Source: JAXLSZ01 sp046330315 (lineage in GTDB: Bacteria > Actinomycetota > Thermoleophilia > Solirubrobacterales > 70-9). Taken from it: a stretch of DNA of 64,000 bases. The notes under the pieces were generated by a model. The model had not been told where the DNA came from, did no database searches, and saw only the letters and a list, made by a program, of their open reading frames with translations. The DNA is taken from the NCBI GenBank assembly GCA_046330315.1, contig JAXLSZ010000005.1, positions 124,001 through 188,000 on the forward strand, written 5' to 3'. Position numbers and translations under genes: made by a program. Below, piece by piece: positions 16,913 through 25,390 of this stretch; position 1 is the first letter of the stretch; the number at the start of each line of letters is the position of its first letter.

Positions 16913-17775
16913 TGGCACCGAACGAATACGACGGGTACCTGTTCGATCTCGACGGGGTGATCTGGCTCGGGGGTGAGCCGATCCCCGGCGCGCCGGGGGC
17001 CGTCGCCGAACTGATCGCGGCCGGCGCCGAGGTGGCCTTTCTCAGCAACAACTCGCGCCACTCCCCCGCCGAATACGCGGAGAGGCTGCGGGCGATCGGG
17101 GTCGAGGTAGCCGCCGACCGCGTGCTCACCTCGGGGGCGGTCACGGCCCGGCTGGCGGCGTCCGCCGCGGGAGAGGCGGGGCGGGCGCTGGTGATCGGCA
17201 CCGGCTCCTTCAGGCGGGAGGTCGAGGCGGCGGGCCTCGAGGCCGTCGGTGAGGGCCCGGCCGAGGTCGTCGTCGTCTCGGGGCACGAGGGCTTCGACTA
17301 CGGCGAGCTGAGGGCGGCGTGCGCGGCGCTGGGCGGGGGAGCGCGGCTGTTCGCGACCACCCGCGACCCGACGATGCCGATGCCCGACGGGCCCTGGCCG
17401 GGGACCGGGGCGATCCTGGCCGCGATCGAGGCGGCCTCCGGCGCCAGGGCGGAGATCGGCGGCAAGCCGGAACGCCACCTCTTCGAGGCGGCCAGGTCGG
17501 CGCTGGGCGGCGCCCGGCGGGTTGTGATGGTCGGCGACCGCATCGACTCGGATCTCGGGGGCGCGGGGGCGGTCGGCCTCGACGGAATCCTGGTCCTGAG
17601 CGGGGCCACGTCGCGCCAGGAGGCCGAGGCCGCCGGGCTTCGGCCCGGTCAGATCCTCGACTCGGTGGCCGACCTGGTGGCCATGGGCAACGGTGGGAGC
17701 GGCGGCGGCGAGGAACTCGGCGAGACCGGGAGACGACGGGATCAGGCGCCGGGAGTCCCGGAGGAGCCCCGGTGA
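16912..17775 (+). CDS. HAD-superfamily sugar/nucleotide phosphatase (NagD-like, class IIA)
   Basis: 287 aa. Motif I is YLFDLDGVIWLG, motif II is FLSNNSR, the Lys region is GGKPERHLFEAA, and motif III is VMVGDRIDSDLGGA. The cap inserted between motifs II and III is the C2A type. Family members dephosphorylate p-nitrophenyl phosphate, nucleotides or glycerol phosphate. The start codon overlaps the carboxyltransferase stop, so it is translationally coupled. The last 30 residues are Gly/Glu-rich and probably disordered. Confidence 0.88.
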   Translation: MAPNEYDGYLFDLDGVIWLGGEPIPGAPGAVAELIAAGAEVAFLSNNSRHSPAEYAERLRAIGVEVAADRVLTSGAVTARLAASAAGEAGRALVIGTGSFRREVEAAGLEAVGEGPAEVVVVSGHEGFDYGELRAACAALGGGARLFATTRDPTMPMPDGPWPGTGAILAAIEAASGARAEIGGKPERHLFEAARSALGGARRVVMVGDRIDSDLGGAGAVGLDGILVLSGATSRQEAEAAGLRPGQILDSVADLVAMGNGGSGGGEELGETGRRRDQAPGVPEEPR

Positions 17776-17791
17776 GGTGGGGCGAGGTCCG

Positions 17792-18508
17792 GTGAGGCCG
17801 GCAGGAACAGTGACCGTCGTGATCGGGCTCGCCGCGACGGCGATCGCCGTCGCGGCGCCGGCGGTCGGACCCGGCGCGCAGGGCGCCAGGGCCGCCGACC
17901 GCGACTGCTCGGACTTCCCCAACCAGCGGGCCGCGCAGACCTACTTCATCTCTCGTGGCGGCCCCCGGCGCGACCCCGACCACCTCGACTCCGACGGCGA
18001 CGGCGTGGCCTGCGAGACGCTGCCCTGCCCGTGCCGCGGCTCCTCGGCGTCCCCGGGCGGCTCGAAGCGCCGGATCAAGGGCCGGATCGACCACGTGACG
18101 GACGGCGACACGGTCAGCGTCGCGGTTCACCGGCGCCGGGTGGACGTCAGGCTGATCGGCATAGACACCCCCGAGAAGTACGGGGGTCGGGAGTGTGGCT
18201 CCGCCGGCGCCTCCCGATCGATGCGCCGGATGGCGCGCGCGGGCACCCGGGTGACCCTCGTCACCGACTCCAGCCAGGACCTCCACGACCGCTACGGCCG
18301 CCTGCTGGCCTATGTCGTGCGCAGGCGCGACGGGAGGGACCTGGGACGCTCCCAGGTGGCCAGGGGCTGGGCGAAGGTCTACGTCTTCGAGCGCCCGTTC
18401 CGCCGCCTGCGGGCCTACCGCCGGTCGGCGCGGCGGGCCCGCCGCGCCGACCGCGGCGTCTGGGGGCGCTGCGGCGGAGACTTCCACCATCCGCTGCGGG
18501 TTCAGTAG
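17792..18508 (+). CDS. Secreted nuclease: Excalibur domain plus staphylococcal-nuclease domain
   Basis: 238 aa. A signal-like hydrophobic segment (TVVIGLAATAIAVAAPAVG) is followed by an Excalibur calcium-binding domain (DCSDFPNQRAAQTYF...DHLDSDGDGVACE) and then a thermonuclease fold (VTDGDTVSV, VRLIGIDTPEKYG, DRYGRLLAYV, GWAKVYVFE). The Arg and Asp/Glu residues expected for catalysis are in RLIGIDTPE. It probably degrades extracellular nucleic acid with Ca2+. GTG at 17792 follows the previous stop by 16 nt, so it may be the last gene of that operon. Confidence 0.88.
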   Translation: MRPAGTVTVVIGLAATAIAVAAPAVGPGAQGARAADRDCSDFPNQRAAQTYFISRGGPRRDPDHLDSDGDGVACETLPCPCRGSSASPGGSKRRIKGRIDHVTDGDTVSVAVHRRRVDVRLIGIDTPEKYGGRECGSAGASRSMRRMARAGTRVTLVTDSSQDLHDRYGRLLAYVVRRRDGRDLGRSQVARGWAKVYVFERPFRRLRAYRRSARRARRADRGVWGRCGGDFHHPLRVQ

Positions 18509-18831
18509 GGCACGCCCACCTTCACGAGCACCCGCCCTGCGCAGTAGAGGCGAGCCGAGCGGTCCTCGTAGCGGACCAGCCTCAGGGCGGCCGGATGCGC
18601 GCACTGCACGCGCAGGGCGCGGGCCACCCGGCGCGGGAGGCGCCCCGGGCGCGCGGGCGCACCCGCGAAGCGGGCGGGTAGCGAGGGCGCTGGGCGCGCG
18701 GGCGCACCCACGGAGCGGGCGTGCGGCGAGGGCCTGCGGGGCGCCGCCGTCGCGAGCGGGCCGCCGGCGGCGGCCAGCACCAGCGCGGCCGCCGCAAGGG
18801 CCGGGAATCTGGTTCGCCAACTCTTGGCCAT
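18502..18831 (-). CDS. Small secreted protein, hypothetical
   Basis: 109 aa. A signal peptide (ALAAAALVLAAAGGPLATA) is followed by a Pro/Arg-rich, repetitive middle (GAPARP repeated) and a short C-terminal part with two Cys (VQCAHPAALRLVRYED, LYCAGRVLV). It overlaps the nuclease gene tail-to-tail by 7 bp. Low-complexity content lowers confidence, but the compact ending and signal peptide suggest a real secreted product. Confidence 0.5.
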   Translation of the reverse strand: MAKSWRTRFPALAAAALVLAAAGGPLATAAPRRPSPHARSVGAPARPAPSLPARFAGAPARPGRLPRRVARALRVQCAHPAALRLVRYEDRSARLYCAGRVLVKVGVPY

Positions 18832-18888
18832 GGGGCACCAAGGCCCCCGGGTTGAGGGCTCTCCCCCTCGGCAGGGGCGCCCCGATCT

Positions 18889-18918
18889 CTGGGGCCGGCC
18901 GCCCGCGGCCGGCCCCAG
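18889..18918. terminator. Strong hairpin downstream of the zinc-ribbon gene
   Basis: A perfect 14-bp stem, CTGGGGCCGGCCGC / GCGGCCGGCCCCAG, with a 2-nt CC loop, 15 bp past the minus-strand stop at 18934. It has no U-tract. Confidence 0.55.
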
Positions 18919-18933
18919 GGGCCTTCGAGGACC

Positions 18934-19863
18934 TCAGCAGGGACCGTCGAGAAGGTCCGCGGAGTCGATCAACCAGCGGTCACCCGAATCGGAGGGGACC
19001 AGCGTGTAGGTGCCGGTGAAGCTCCTGCACCCGCCGGTCAGCGACTGGGTCTGCAGGGGGTCCACGCTGACGATGGCCCGGTCGGGCGTTTGGGAGACCA
19101 CAGTCGCCGAGAGGCGGTAGTCGATCAGCAGGTCGGCGATCCGTTCGGAGACCCAAACGGTGCGTCCGCCGAGGCTGTCGAGCAGGGCCGGGGTGAGGTC
19201 GTCCGAGGCGGCGAGGAAGCGGCCCTGGGCGAGCAGGTCGAAGTGCTCCCGCAGCGAGGGGCCCGGGCCGAGCGCCGGAGCGGTCCGGGTGCTGGCCGTG
19301 CCCGGCCCGCCGCCCCCCGGGTCGATGGCCAGCGCCGCCACGAGCCCGCCGATCAGGCCGACCGCCACCGCGGCCCCGACCGCGAGCAGCCAGCGCCGGC
19401 GGGGCTTCGGCTCGCCCGGCACGGGCCCGCCGGGCGGGTCCTGGGCGCCGACCGGTTCGCGATCGAACCCGGCGGGCGGTTGGTGAGCGGATGCGGCAGG
19501 CGGGCCGGCGAAGCCTGTGTCCGGCTCGTCGGCCGGTGTTTTGGCCCGGCCGGCAACCGGCTCGCCGAGGGCCGGGTCCCCGGCCGGCGCCCGGGCCTCC
19601 CCGGCGGGCGCCGAGGCGGGGCGTCGCACGGTCGGGGGCTCGACGCGTGTCTCCTCCTCGGTCGGGGGCTCGAGCTCGGCGCCCGGCTCGCGGTCGCCGC
19701 CGATCTGCTCGGTGGTAGCGCTGGACCGGGTCGGCGCGGAGGCCCGCTGCGCGGCGCCGCAGGAGCGGCAGTAGCGGGCTTCGGGCTCGACCGAGGCACC
19801 GCAGGAGGTGCAGAAGACCCGCTCCGCGGCTCCGGTGCCCTCGCTGCTGCCGCTCGCAGGCAT
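18934..19863 (-). CDS. Zinc-ribbon membrane protein with extracytoplasmic domain
   Basis: 309 aa. An N-terminal zinc ribbon (FCTSCGASV...YCRSCGAAQ) is followed by about 120 residues rich in Pro, Ala and Glu, one transmembrane helix (WLLAVGAAVAVGLIGGLVAALAI begins it) and a C-terminal domain of about 110 residues (REHFDLLAQGRFLAASDDLTP...) of a steroid-isomerase-like or nuclear-transport-factor-like character. Topology puts the ribbon inside and the last domain outside. Function is unknown. It is divergent from the MFS gene with almost no spacer. Confidence 0.75.
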   Translation of the reverse strand: MPASGSSEGTGAAERVFCTSCGASVEPEARYCRSCGAAQRASAPTRSSATTEQIGGDREPGAELEPPTEEETRVEPPTVRRPASAPAGEARAPAGDPALGEPVAGRAKTPADEPDTGFAGPPAASAHQPPAGFDREPVGAQDPPGGPVPGEPKPRRRWLLAVGAAVAVGLIGGLVAALAIDPGGGGPGTASTRTAPALGPGPSLREHFDLLAQGRFLAASDDLTPALLDSLGGRTVWVSERIADLLIDYRLSATVVSQTPDRAIVSVDPLQTQSLTGGCRSFTGTYTLVPSDSGDRWLIDSADLLDGPC

Positions 19864-19878
19864 CGCCAGAATCAGGGT

Positions 19879-21075
19879 ATCGACGCAACGGCGAAAAGCG
19901 CGCGAGCGAACCGCGGGCCGACTCCGAGGGCTGCCTTCGCGGGGGTCTTTTCGACTACGTTCCTGGGGCTGCTCGCGGTCGGAGCGGTCCTCCCCGTCCT
20001 CCCCCACTACGTCAAGGGACCGCTGGGCTCCACCGATCTGGCGGTCGGCGTGGTGGTCGGCTGCTACGCGATCACCGGGCTCGTCTGCCGCCCGTTCGCG
20101 GGGCGGCTCGCCGACACCAGGGGCCGGCGCCGGGCGGTCCTGCTCGGCTGCTGCCTTTCGGCCGCGGCGGGGCTGATCTACCTCGTGCCTGCGGGGCTGG
20201 CAGGGTTGATTCTCGCCCGGCTCGTGCTCGGCGCCGGTGAGGGGACGCTGTTCACGGCCGGGTCGGCCTGGATCGTGGACCTCGCCCCCCCGGATCGCCG
20301 CGGCCGGGTGATCGGCCTCTACGGTCTCGCCGTCTGGAGCGGGCTGAGCGTCGGCCCGCTGCTCGGCACCGTGGTGCTCGGCGCGGCGGGGTACGAGACG
20401 GTCTGGATCCTGGCCGCCGCCCTGCCCGCCCTCGGCGCGGCGGTCGCCCTGCGCGTGCCCGATCCCTTCGTCCCGCGGCCGGCGGTCGCGCGCCAGCGGC
20501 TGATCGCCACCGAGTCGGTCCGGCCGGGCTTCGCGCTGGCGATGGGGTCGGTGGGTTACGCGACGGTCGCCTCCTTCGTCGTCCTCCACCTCGACCAGCG
20601 CGGGGTCGGGCACGGGGCGCTGGTCTTCGGTGCCTTCGCAGCGATGGTCGTGATCACCCGGCTGATCGGAGGAGACCTGCCGGACGTCGTCGGACCGGCG
20701 CGCTGCGCGACCGCGGCGGCGCTGGTCGAGGCGGCCGGGCTCTCGGCGCTGGCGGTGGCCCACGGCCTCCCCGTCGCCCTGCTCGGCGCCCTCGCGATGG
20801 GGGCGGCCTTCTCCCTGCTCTACCCCTCCCTCTCCCTGGTCGTGGTCGGCCGGGTGCCCGAGGCGCGGCGCGGCGCGGCGCTCGGGACGTTCACGGCCTT
20901 CTTCGACGCGGGGGTGGGCCTGGGCGCTCCGCTGGCCGGCGCCGCATCGGCGCTGACCGGCTACGAAGGGGCCTTCCTGCTCGCCACCGCCTCCGCCCTC
21001 GGCGCCGGGGCGCTCGTCGCCCTGACCATCTCGGGGCGCGGGCGGGCGCTGGTCGGCCAGCTCGGGACCCGCTAG
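19879..21075 (+). CDS. MFS transporter; start codon unclear
   Basis: About 398 aa with 12 predicted membrane helices. TM1 begins AAFAGVFSTTFLGLLAVGAV. The loop 2-3 signature is GRLADTRGRRRAVLLG, and the second half repeats the pattern. It is most like drug or sugar-efflux MFS carriers; the substrate is unknown. No ATG, GTG or TTG exists in frame near TM1. I place the start arbitrarily at an in-frame ATC (19879), which is just beyond the divergent zinc-ribbon start. Either a rare start codon or a sequence change at the 5' end is possible. Confidence 0.75.
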   Translation: MDATAKSARANRGPTPRAAFAGVFSTTFLGLLAVGAVLPVLPHYVKGPLGSTDLAVGVVVGCYAITGLVCRPFAGRLADTRGRRRAVLLGCCLSAAAGLIYLVPAGLAGLILARLVLGAGEGTLFTAGSAWIVDLAPPDRRGRVIGLYGLAVWSGLSVGPLLGTVVLGAAGYETVWILAAALPALGAAVALRVPDPFVPRPAVARQRLIATESVRPGFALAMGSVGYATVASFVVLHLDQRGVGHGALVFGAFAAMVVITRLIGGDLPDVVGPARCATAAALVEAAGLSALAVAHGLPVALLGALAMGAAFSLLYPSLSLVVVGRVPEARRGAALGTFTAFFDAGVGLGAPLAGAASALTGYEGAFLLATASALGAGALVALTISGRGRALVGQLGTR

Positions 21076-21085
21076 GAGAATCGCC

Positions 21086-21156
21086 GCAGGGTTTCGCCGG
21101 GAGGTCGCCCCGGGCTTCGCCGGGAGGTCGCCGCGGGGTTTCGCCGGGAGGTCGCC
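21086..21156. repeat. Three tandem 24-bp units between convergent genes
   Basis: Three copies of a unit with the core TTCGCCGGGAGGTCGCC fill the gap between the MFS stop and the CAP-gene stop. Confidence 0.8.
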
Positions 21157-21165
21157 TCCGGCCGC

Positions 21166-21720
21166 TCAGCAGTGTCTTCCGAAGTGCTGCACCCAGACGT
21201 GGGCGCGGCGGCGAATCCCGAGGCGACCGACCGCGAGGCCGACGCCGAAGCGGCTGAACTCCCGCCCCAGGATGTTGCTCCGGTGCCCGGGCGAATGCAT
21301 CCAGCCCCGGAACACCGAGCGGACCGTACCCAGCGAACCGGCGCCCCAGGCTATGTTCTCGCCGGCCCGCCAGCAGCGCGCCGGCAGGTAGCCGACGCGG
21401 CGCATCCAGTAGGTGAAGTCGCGCCCGCAGGCCTCGTGGCTGAAGCTGTCGCAGCGCAGGATGTCCCGGGCCTTCTCGCCGGCCGAGCGGTCGAGGGGGC
21501 GCAGGTCACCGAGCCGCCCGGACCCGGCGTGGCGGCGGGCGAAGTTGGTCATGCAGCGCATCGCCTCCTCCTGGACCCCGGCCGGGGCAGCGGCGTCGCT
21601 CTGGTGGGGGCATGCCGAGGGGGGCGCCATCAGGCGGCTCACCTTGATCGCGCCCGCCGTCCCGGCTCCGGCAAGGGAGGCAAGGGCAACCGTGACCAGC
21701 ATCGCTGTCAGCCGAGGCAT
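21166..21720 (-). CDS. Secreted CAP/SCP-family protein
   Basis: 184 aa. The signal peptide (LTAMLVTVALASLAGAGTAGA) precedes a CAP domain: MTNFARRHAG, FSHEACGRDF, GENIAWGAG, RGWMHSPGHRSNIL and FGVGLAVG. The His and Glu residues that form the CAP cavity are visible. CAP proteins are extracellular, with lipid-binding or unknown roles. Four to six Cys residues suggest disulfides. The ATG at 21720 is preferred over GTG at 21723. Confidence 0.88.
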   Translation of the reverse strand: MPRLTAMLVTVALASLAGAGTAGAIKVSRLMAPPSACPHQSDAAAPAGVQEEAMRCMTNFARRHAGSGRLGDLRPLDRSAGEKARDILRCDSFSHEACGRDFTYWMRRVGYLPARCWRAGENIAWGAGSLGTVRSVFRGWMHSPGHRSNILGREFSRFGVGLAVGRLGIRRRAHVWVQHFGRHC

Positions 21721-21848
21721 CACGATTGACTCTTCGCCACCTGAGACAGGGTTCGAGAGCGCGAGGCCGCTGGGTGGACGATCGTCTGCCCTGCCCGTAA
21801 CGCCGCGGCCCTAGCCTGGACTGCACGGTAGAGACCGAAGGAGTGGAG

Positions 21849-22259
21849 ATGAGCGAAACGTCGAAGACCGAGAAGCTGGCCCGAAGCGAGGAGGAGTGGC
21901 GCGACCGGCTCACCCCCGAGCAGTTCGAGGTGACCCGCAGGGCCGGGACCGAGAGGCCGTTCACCGGACCGTTCCTCGACAACAAGGAGGACGGCTCCTA
22001 CCGCTGCGTCTGCTGCGGGAACGAGCTCTTCTCCTCCGAGGCCAAGTTCGACTCGGGGACCGGCTGGCCGAGCTTCACCGAGCCCGCCAACCTGGCCAAC
22101 GTCGAGCTGCGGCCCGACAACAGCCACTTCATGCGCCGCACCGAGGTGGTCTGCCGCCACTGCGACGCCCACCTCGGACACGTCTTCGACGACGGGCCCA
22201 CCCCGGGCGGCAAGCGCTACTGCATCAACGGCTGCGCGCTCAGCTTCGAGCGTCGCTAG
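21849..22259 (+). CDS. msrB: Peptide-methionine (R)-S-oxide reductase
   Basis: 136 aa. It repairs methionine-R-sulfoxide in proteins. Two CxxC pairs bind zinc (CVCC and CRHC). The substrate loops are KFDSGTGWPSFTEP and RTEVVCRHCDAHLGHVFDDGP, and the catalytic Cys is in RYCING. It reads RYCINGCALSF where RYCINSAALRF is usual, adding a Cys three residues after Asn. The start is the ATG at 21849 with AAGGAG; TAGCCT about 33 nt upstream is a possible -10. Confidence 0.95.
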   Translation: MSETSKTEKLARSEEEWRDRLTPEQFEVTRRAGTERPFTGPFLDNKEDGSYRCVCCGNELFSSEAKFDSGTGWPSFTEPANLANVELRPDNSHFMRRTEVVCRHCDAHLGHVFDDGPTPGGKRYCINGCALSFERR

Positions 22260-22332
22260 CAGCCGCGGACGCGCGCCTCGCCCGGCGGCGGCGCGCCTTG
22301 CCCGGCGGCCGATGGCCCCCTGGGCGCCCTGC

Positions 22333-22974
22333 CTAACCGCTGTTGGCGCCTGCGCCGAGGTAGCTGAAGCGGACCGCGAGCGCCACGGCCTCGGTGCGGG
22401 TGTCCACTTCAAGCCTGGCGATCGCGTTGCGGACGTGGGTATGGACGGTCGCCGGACTCAGCGAGAGCCGCTCGGCGATCTCCTTCACCCGCAGCCCCTC
22501 GGCGAGCAGCTCGAGGATCTGGCGCTCGCGGGGAGAGAGCTCGAGGAGCTTCTCGACCTCGGAGGCCTTGCCGCCCGCGAAGTCCCCGCCCAGGAACGTG
22601 CCTCCACCGGTGACCGCGGTCACCGCCTTGGCTATGTCCTCCGAGGGGGCGGACTTCAGAACGTACCCGGAGGCGCCCGCCCGCAGCGCCAGCGCGAGCA
22701 GGTCGGGCTGGGCGTGGGCGGTGAAGATGATCACTTTCGTCTCCGGGCGGACCCGCAGCACCTCCCGGGTCGCCTCGATGCCATCCCGCTTGGGAAGCTC
22801 GACGTCGATGATCAGCACGTCGGGCTCGAGCCTCTTGACCGTCTCGACGACCTCGCGGCCGTCGGCCGCCTCGCCGACGATCTCGACCTCGTCGGAGCCG
22901 GCCATCCGCGCCTTGATCGCCTCCCGGACGATCTCGTGGTCGTCGCAGAGCACGACGCGCCTCGCCTCGCTCAT
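22333..22974 (-). CDS. NarL/LuxR-type response regulator
   Basis: 213 aa. The receiver domain has the acidic pair in CDDH, the phospho-acceptor Asp in VLIIDVELPKRDG, Thr in IIFTAH, and Lys in GYVLKS. The C-terminal LuxR HTH is LSPRERQILELLAEGLRVKEIAERL...TVHTHVRN. It starts inside the end of serS (ATGA overlap), so it is translated with serS. No histidine kinase is nearby. Confidence 0.9.
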   Translation of the reverse strand: MSEARRVVLCDDHEIVREAIKARMAGSDEVEIVGEAADGREVVETVKRLEPDVLIIDVELPKRDGIEATREVLRVRPETKVIIFTAHAQPDLLALALRAGASGYVLKSAPSEDIAKAVTAVTGGGTFLGGDFAGGKASEVEKLLELSPRERQILELLAEGLRVKEIAERLSLSPATVHTHVRNAIARLEVDTRTEAVALAVRFSYLGAGANSG

Positions 22975-24242
22975 TCCGCGGCGATTCTCTCAGGGGCCCC
23001 GTACGGATGCAAAGAACTGGGTAGCGTGAACCCGCCGTCCCGCTCCTGGCGGTTCTCGATCAGGGCGATCAGCGTCCTGCCGACCGCGACCGCAGTGCCG
23101 TTGAGGGTGTGGGGATGAAGGGGCGGCTGCTCGGGCGCCGGGCGGAACCGGCAGCCCAGGCGGCGCGCCTGGAAGTCGGTGGTGTTGGAGCACGAGGTCA
23201 GCTCCCGGTAGCGGCCCTGGCTGGGGATCCACCCCTCGCAGTCGTACTTCTTCGCGGCGGAGGCCCCGAGGTCCCCGACCGCGACGCTGACCACGCGGTA
23301 GGGGATCTCGAGCTCGCCGAGGATGCGCTCCTCGATCGCCAGCAGGCGCTCGTGCTCCTCCGCCGAGTCGCCGGGCTCGACGAACGAGAACATCTCGACC
23401 TTGTCGAACTGGTGGACGCGGAAGATGCCGCGGGTGTCGCGACCGGCGGCCCCCGCCTCGCGCCGGAAGCAGGGCGAGAACCCCGCGTAGCGCAGCGGCA
23501 GCGTCCCCGGGTCGAGGATCTGGCCCCCGTGCAGCCCGGCCAGCGGCACCTCCGAGGTCCCGACCAGGAAGAGCTCGTCGCGCGGGACCTCGTAGATCAT
23601 CTCGCGCTCCCCCGGGAAGAAGCCGGTCCCGTGGAGCGCCTCCTCGCGAACCATCACCGGGGGCACCACCGGCCGGTGACCCTCCTCGCGCAGCAGCTCG
23701 ATCGCGAAGCGGACCAGGGCCAGCTCGACCAGCACCAGGTCGCCCATCAGGTAGGCGAACCTCGAGCCCGAGACGCGGGCGGCGCTCTCCATGTCGATCA
23801 GGCCGAGGGCGGTGCCGATCTCGAGGTGGTCGCGGACCTCGAAGTCGAAGGAGGGGGGCTGGCCCACCTCGCGGAGCACCACCGCATCGGACTCGGTGAG
23901 CCCGTCCGGCGCGTCGGGGGCGGGGAGGTTCGGCAGGCCGGCGGCGACCTCGTCACGGCGATCCTCGGCCTTGGCCAGGTCCGCCTCCATCTCCTTGATC
24001 CGCCCCGAGAGCTCGCGCATCGCCGCGATCTCCGCCTCGGCGTCGCGGCCCTCGCGCTTTGCCTCGGCGATCCGCTCGCTCGCCGAGTTGCGCTCGGCCC
24101 GGGCCCCCTCGAGCTCGGGCAGCAGGGCGCGCCGGCGCCCGTCGAGGGCGAGCAGCTCGTCGAGGGCCTCGGCCGCCCCGCGGCGGGCCAGCGCCTCGCG
24201 GAAGCGATCGGGCTCGGAGCGCAGGAGCTTCAGGTCCAGCAC
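22971..24242 (-). CDS. serS: Seryl-tRNA synthetase
   Basis: 423 aa. It charges tRNA-Ser with serine in the cytoplasm. An N-terminal coiled-coil arm (residues about 30-105, RAERNSASERIAEAKREGRD) is followed by the class II core: motif 2 FRREAGAAGRDTRGIFRVHQF, the serine-site GTSEVPLAG, ELTSCSNTTDFQARR, and motif 3 NGTAVAVGRTLIALIEN. The GTG start is preceded by GAGGAG. The response regulator is coupled downstream. Confidence 0.97.
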   Translation of the reverse strand: MLDLKLLRSEPDRFREALARRGAAEALDELLALDGRRRALLPELEGARAERNSASERIAEAKREGRDAEAEIAAMRELSGRIKEMEADLAKAEDRRDEVAAGLPNLPAPDAPDGLTESDAVVLREVGQPPSFDFEVRDHLEIGTALGLIDMESAARVSGSRFAYLMGDLVLVELALVRFAIELLREEGHRPVVPPVMVREEALHGTGFFPGEREMIYEVPRDELFLVGTSEVPLAGLHGGQILDPGTLPLRYAGFSPCFRREAGAAGRDTRGIFRVHQFDKVEMFSFVEPGDSAEEHERLLAIEERILGELEIPYRVVSVAVGDLGASAAKKYDCEGWIPSQGRYRELTSCSNTTDFQARRLGCRFRPAPEQPPLHPHTLNGTAVAVGRTLIALIENRQERDGGFTLPSSLHPYGAPERIAAE

Positions 24243-24305
24243 GGCCTCAGCTCCTCGCCGAGCGAACGCCGGGCGGGTTGGCGCCGGCGGTTGCCGGCCC
24301 CTCCA

Positions 24306-24710
24306 TCAGGGCTTCGGCTCTCCCGGTCGCGGCGACTCCGCGGCGTCCTGCCCCGCGTACTTGGCGACGAACCGCGCCACCTGGCGCGCCTCCGCCCCGA
24401 CCACGATGTTCTGGGGCATGATCGCGCCGGAGTAGCCGCCGTTCTGGATCGCGTAGAGGGCTGTGTCGTAGGTCTCGGTGCGCTGGTTGAGGTTCGGGCC
24501 CTGGGTGCGCTCGCCCCTGTTCCCGGTCCCCTGGGCGCCGGCCGCGGTCAGCGTGTGGCAGCCCGAGCAGCGGGTGGCGAAGAGGACCGCGCCGCTGTGA
24601 TCGGGGCTGTCCTTCGGCACGGAGATCCCCTCCGTGCCGTAGCTGACGCCGCAGGCCGAAAGCCCGATGGCGGCCGTGACGGCCGCTGCTGTGGTCAATG
24701 CTGGACGCAC
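24306..24710 (-). CDS. Membrane-anchored cytochrome c (lipoprotein)
   Basis: 134 aa. The lipobox LSACG sits after a short signal peptide. A single haem site is CSGCH, and the distal Met ligand is probably in AIMPQN. It is like class I cytochrome c subunits that accept electrons from the quinol-oxidising chain. It lies close to the Complex I operon, though not in it. GTG start; a TATGAT box lies 9 nt upstream. Confidence 0.88.
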   Translation of the reverse strand: MRPALTTAAAVTAAIGLSACGVSYGTEGISVPKDSPDHSGAVLFATRCSGCHTLTAAGAQGTGNRGERTQGPNLNQRTETYDTALYAIQNGGYSGAIMPQNIVVGAEARQVARFVAKYAGQDAAESPRPGEPKP

Positions 24711-24744
24711 GCGCGGGGCATCATATTGTCTGGGGCCGATCGCG

Positions 24745-25239
24745 ATGCCCCCGCCCGACCCCGCTCAATTCCGCACCGCCATGGGCATGCTGCCGACCGG
24801 CGTGACCGTGGTCACCGCGAGCGGCCCCGGCGGCCCCTCTGGAGCCACCGCGAACGCCGTCTGCTCCCTCTCCCTGGAGCCGATGCTGATGCTGGCCTGC
24901 CTGGACCGCGGCTCGCGGACGCTGCTCGCGGTCCAGGCCGCCAACCACTTCGCCGTCAACGTCCTCGGCTCCGGGCAGCGGGAGCTTGCCCGCGCCTTCT
25001 CCAGCAAGGCCCCGGTGGCCGAGAAGTGGACCGGGGTCCAGTGGGAGGAGCGCGCCGGGCTGCCGCGCCTCGGCGGAGCGATCGCCTTCGTCGCCTGCGA
25101 GCTGCGAGACGTGATCGCCGGCGGCGACCACGTGATCGTCACCGGCTCGGTCGAGGCCGTGGAGGCCGGCGAGGGCGAGCCCCTGGTCTTCCACCGCGGC
25201 GCCTACCGCGGGCTTTGCAGCCCGGACCCCGCCCCCTGA
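24745..25239 (+). CDS. Flavin reductase-like (HpaC/NtaB-type) protein
   Basis: 164 aa, the usual length. FMN-binding split-barrel motifs are FRTAMGMLPTGVTVVT, GATANAVCSLSLEPMLML, NVLGSGQ and CELRDVIAGGDHVIVTGSV. These enzymes supply reduced flavin to a monooxygenase, or are themselves oxidoreductases. Divergent from the cytochrome gene; no partner monooxygenase is adjacent. Confidence 0.85.
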   Translation: MPPPDPAQFRTAMGMLPTGVTVVTASGPGGPSGATANAVCSLSLEPMLMLACLDRGSRTLLAVQAANHFAVNVLGSGQRELARAFSSKAPVAEKWTGVQWEERAGLPRLGGAIAFVACELRDVIAGGDHVIVTGSVEAVEAGEGEPLVFHRGAYRGLCSPDPAP

Positions 25240-25264
25240 CCCCCCATCGCCTCCTCCAACCGAC

Positions 25265-25308
25265 GTGGGACCTCTCATCCCTCGTAGGCGAGGGAAGAAA
25301 GGTCCCAC
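25265..25308. repeat. GTGGGACCT nested hairpin, copy 4
   Basis: Arms GTGGGACCT (25265-25273) and AGGTCCCAC (25300-25308). The interior has a second stem, CCCTCG / CGAGGG, with a TAGG loop, so it is a compound hairpin. It lies between convergent genes. Confidence 0.85.
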
Positions 25309-25336
25309 CCCAAGAAGGGCACCGGCAGGCCACCGA

Positions 25337-25382
25337 CGTGGGACCTGCTGGCACGCGTGGGCGAGGGAAAAAAGGTCCCACG
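25337..25382. repeat. GTGGGACCT nested hairpin, copy 5
   Basis: Arms CGTGGGACCT and AGGTCCCACG (10 bp perfect). The interior carries the palindrome CACGCGTG and an A-run directly before the right arm. Confidence 0.85.
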
Positions 25383-25390
25383 CCAGGGGG

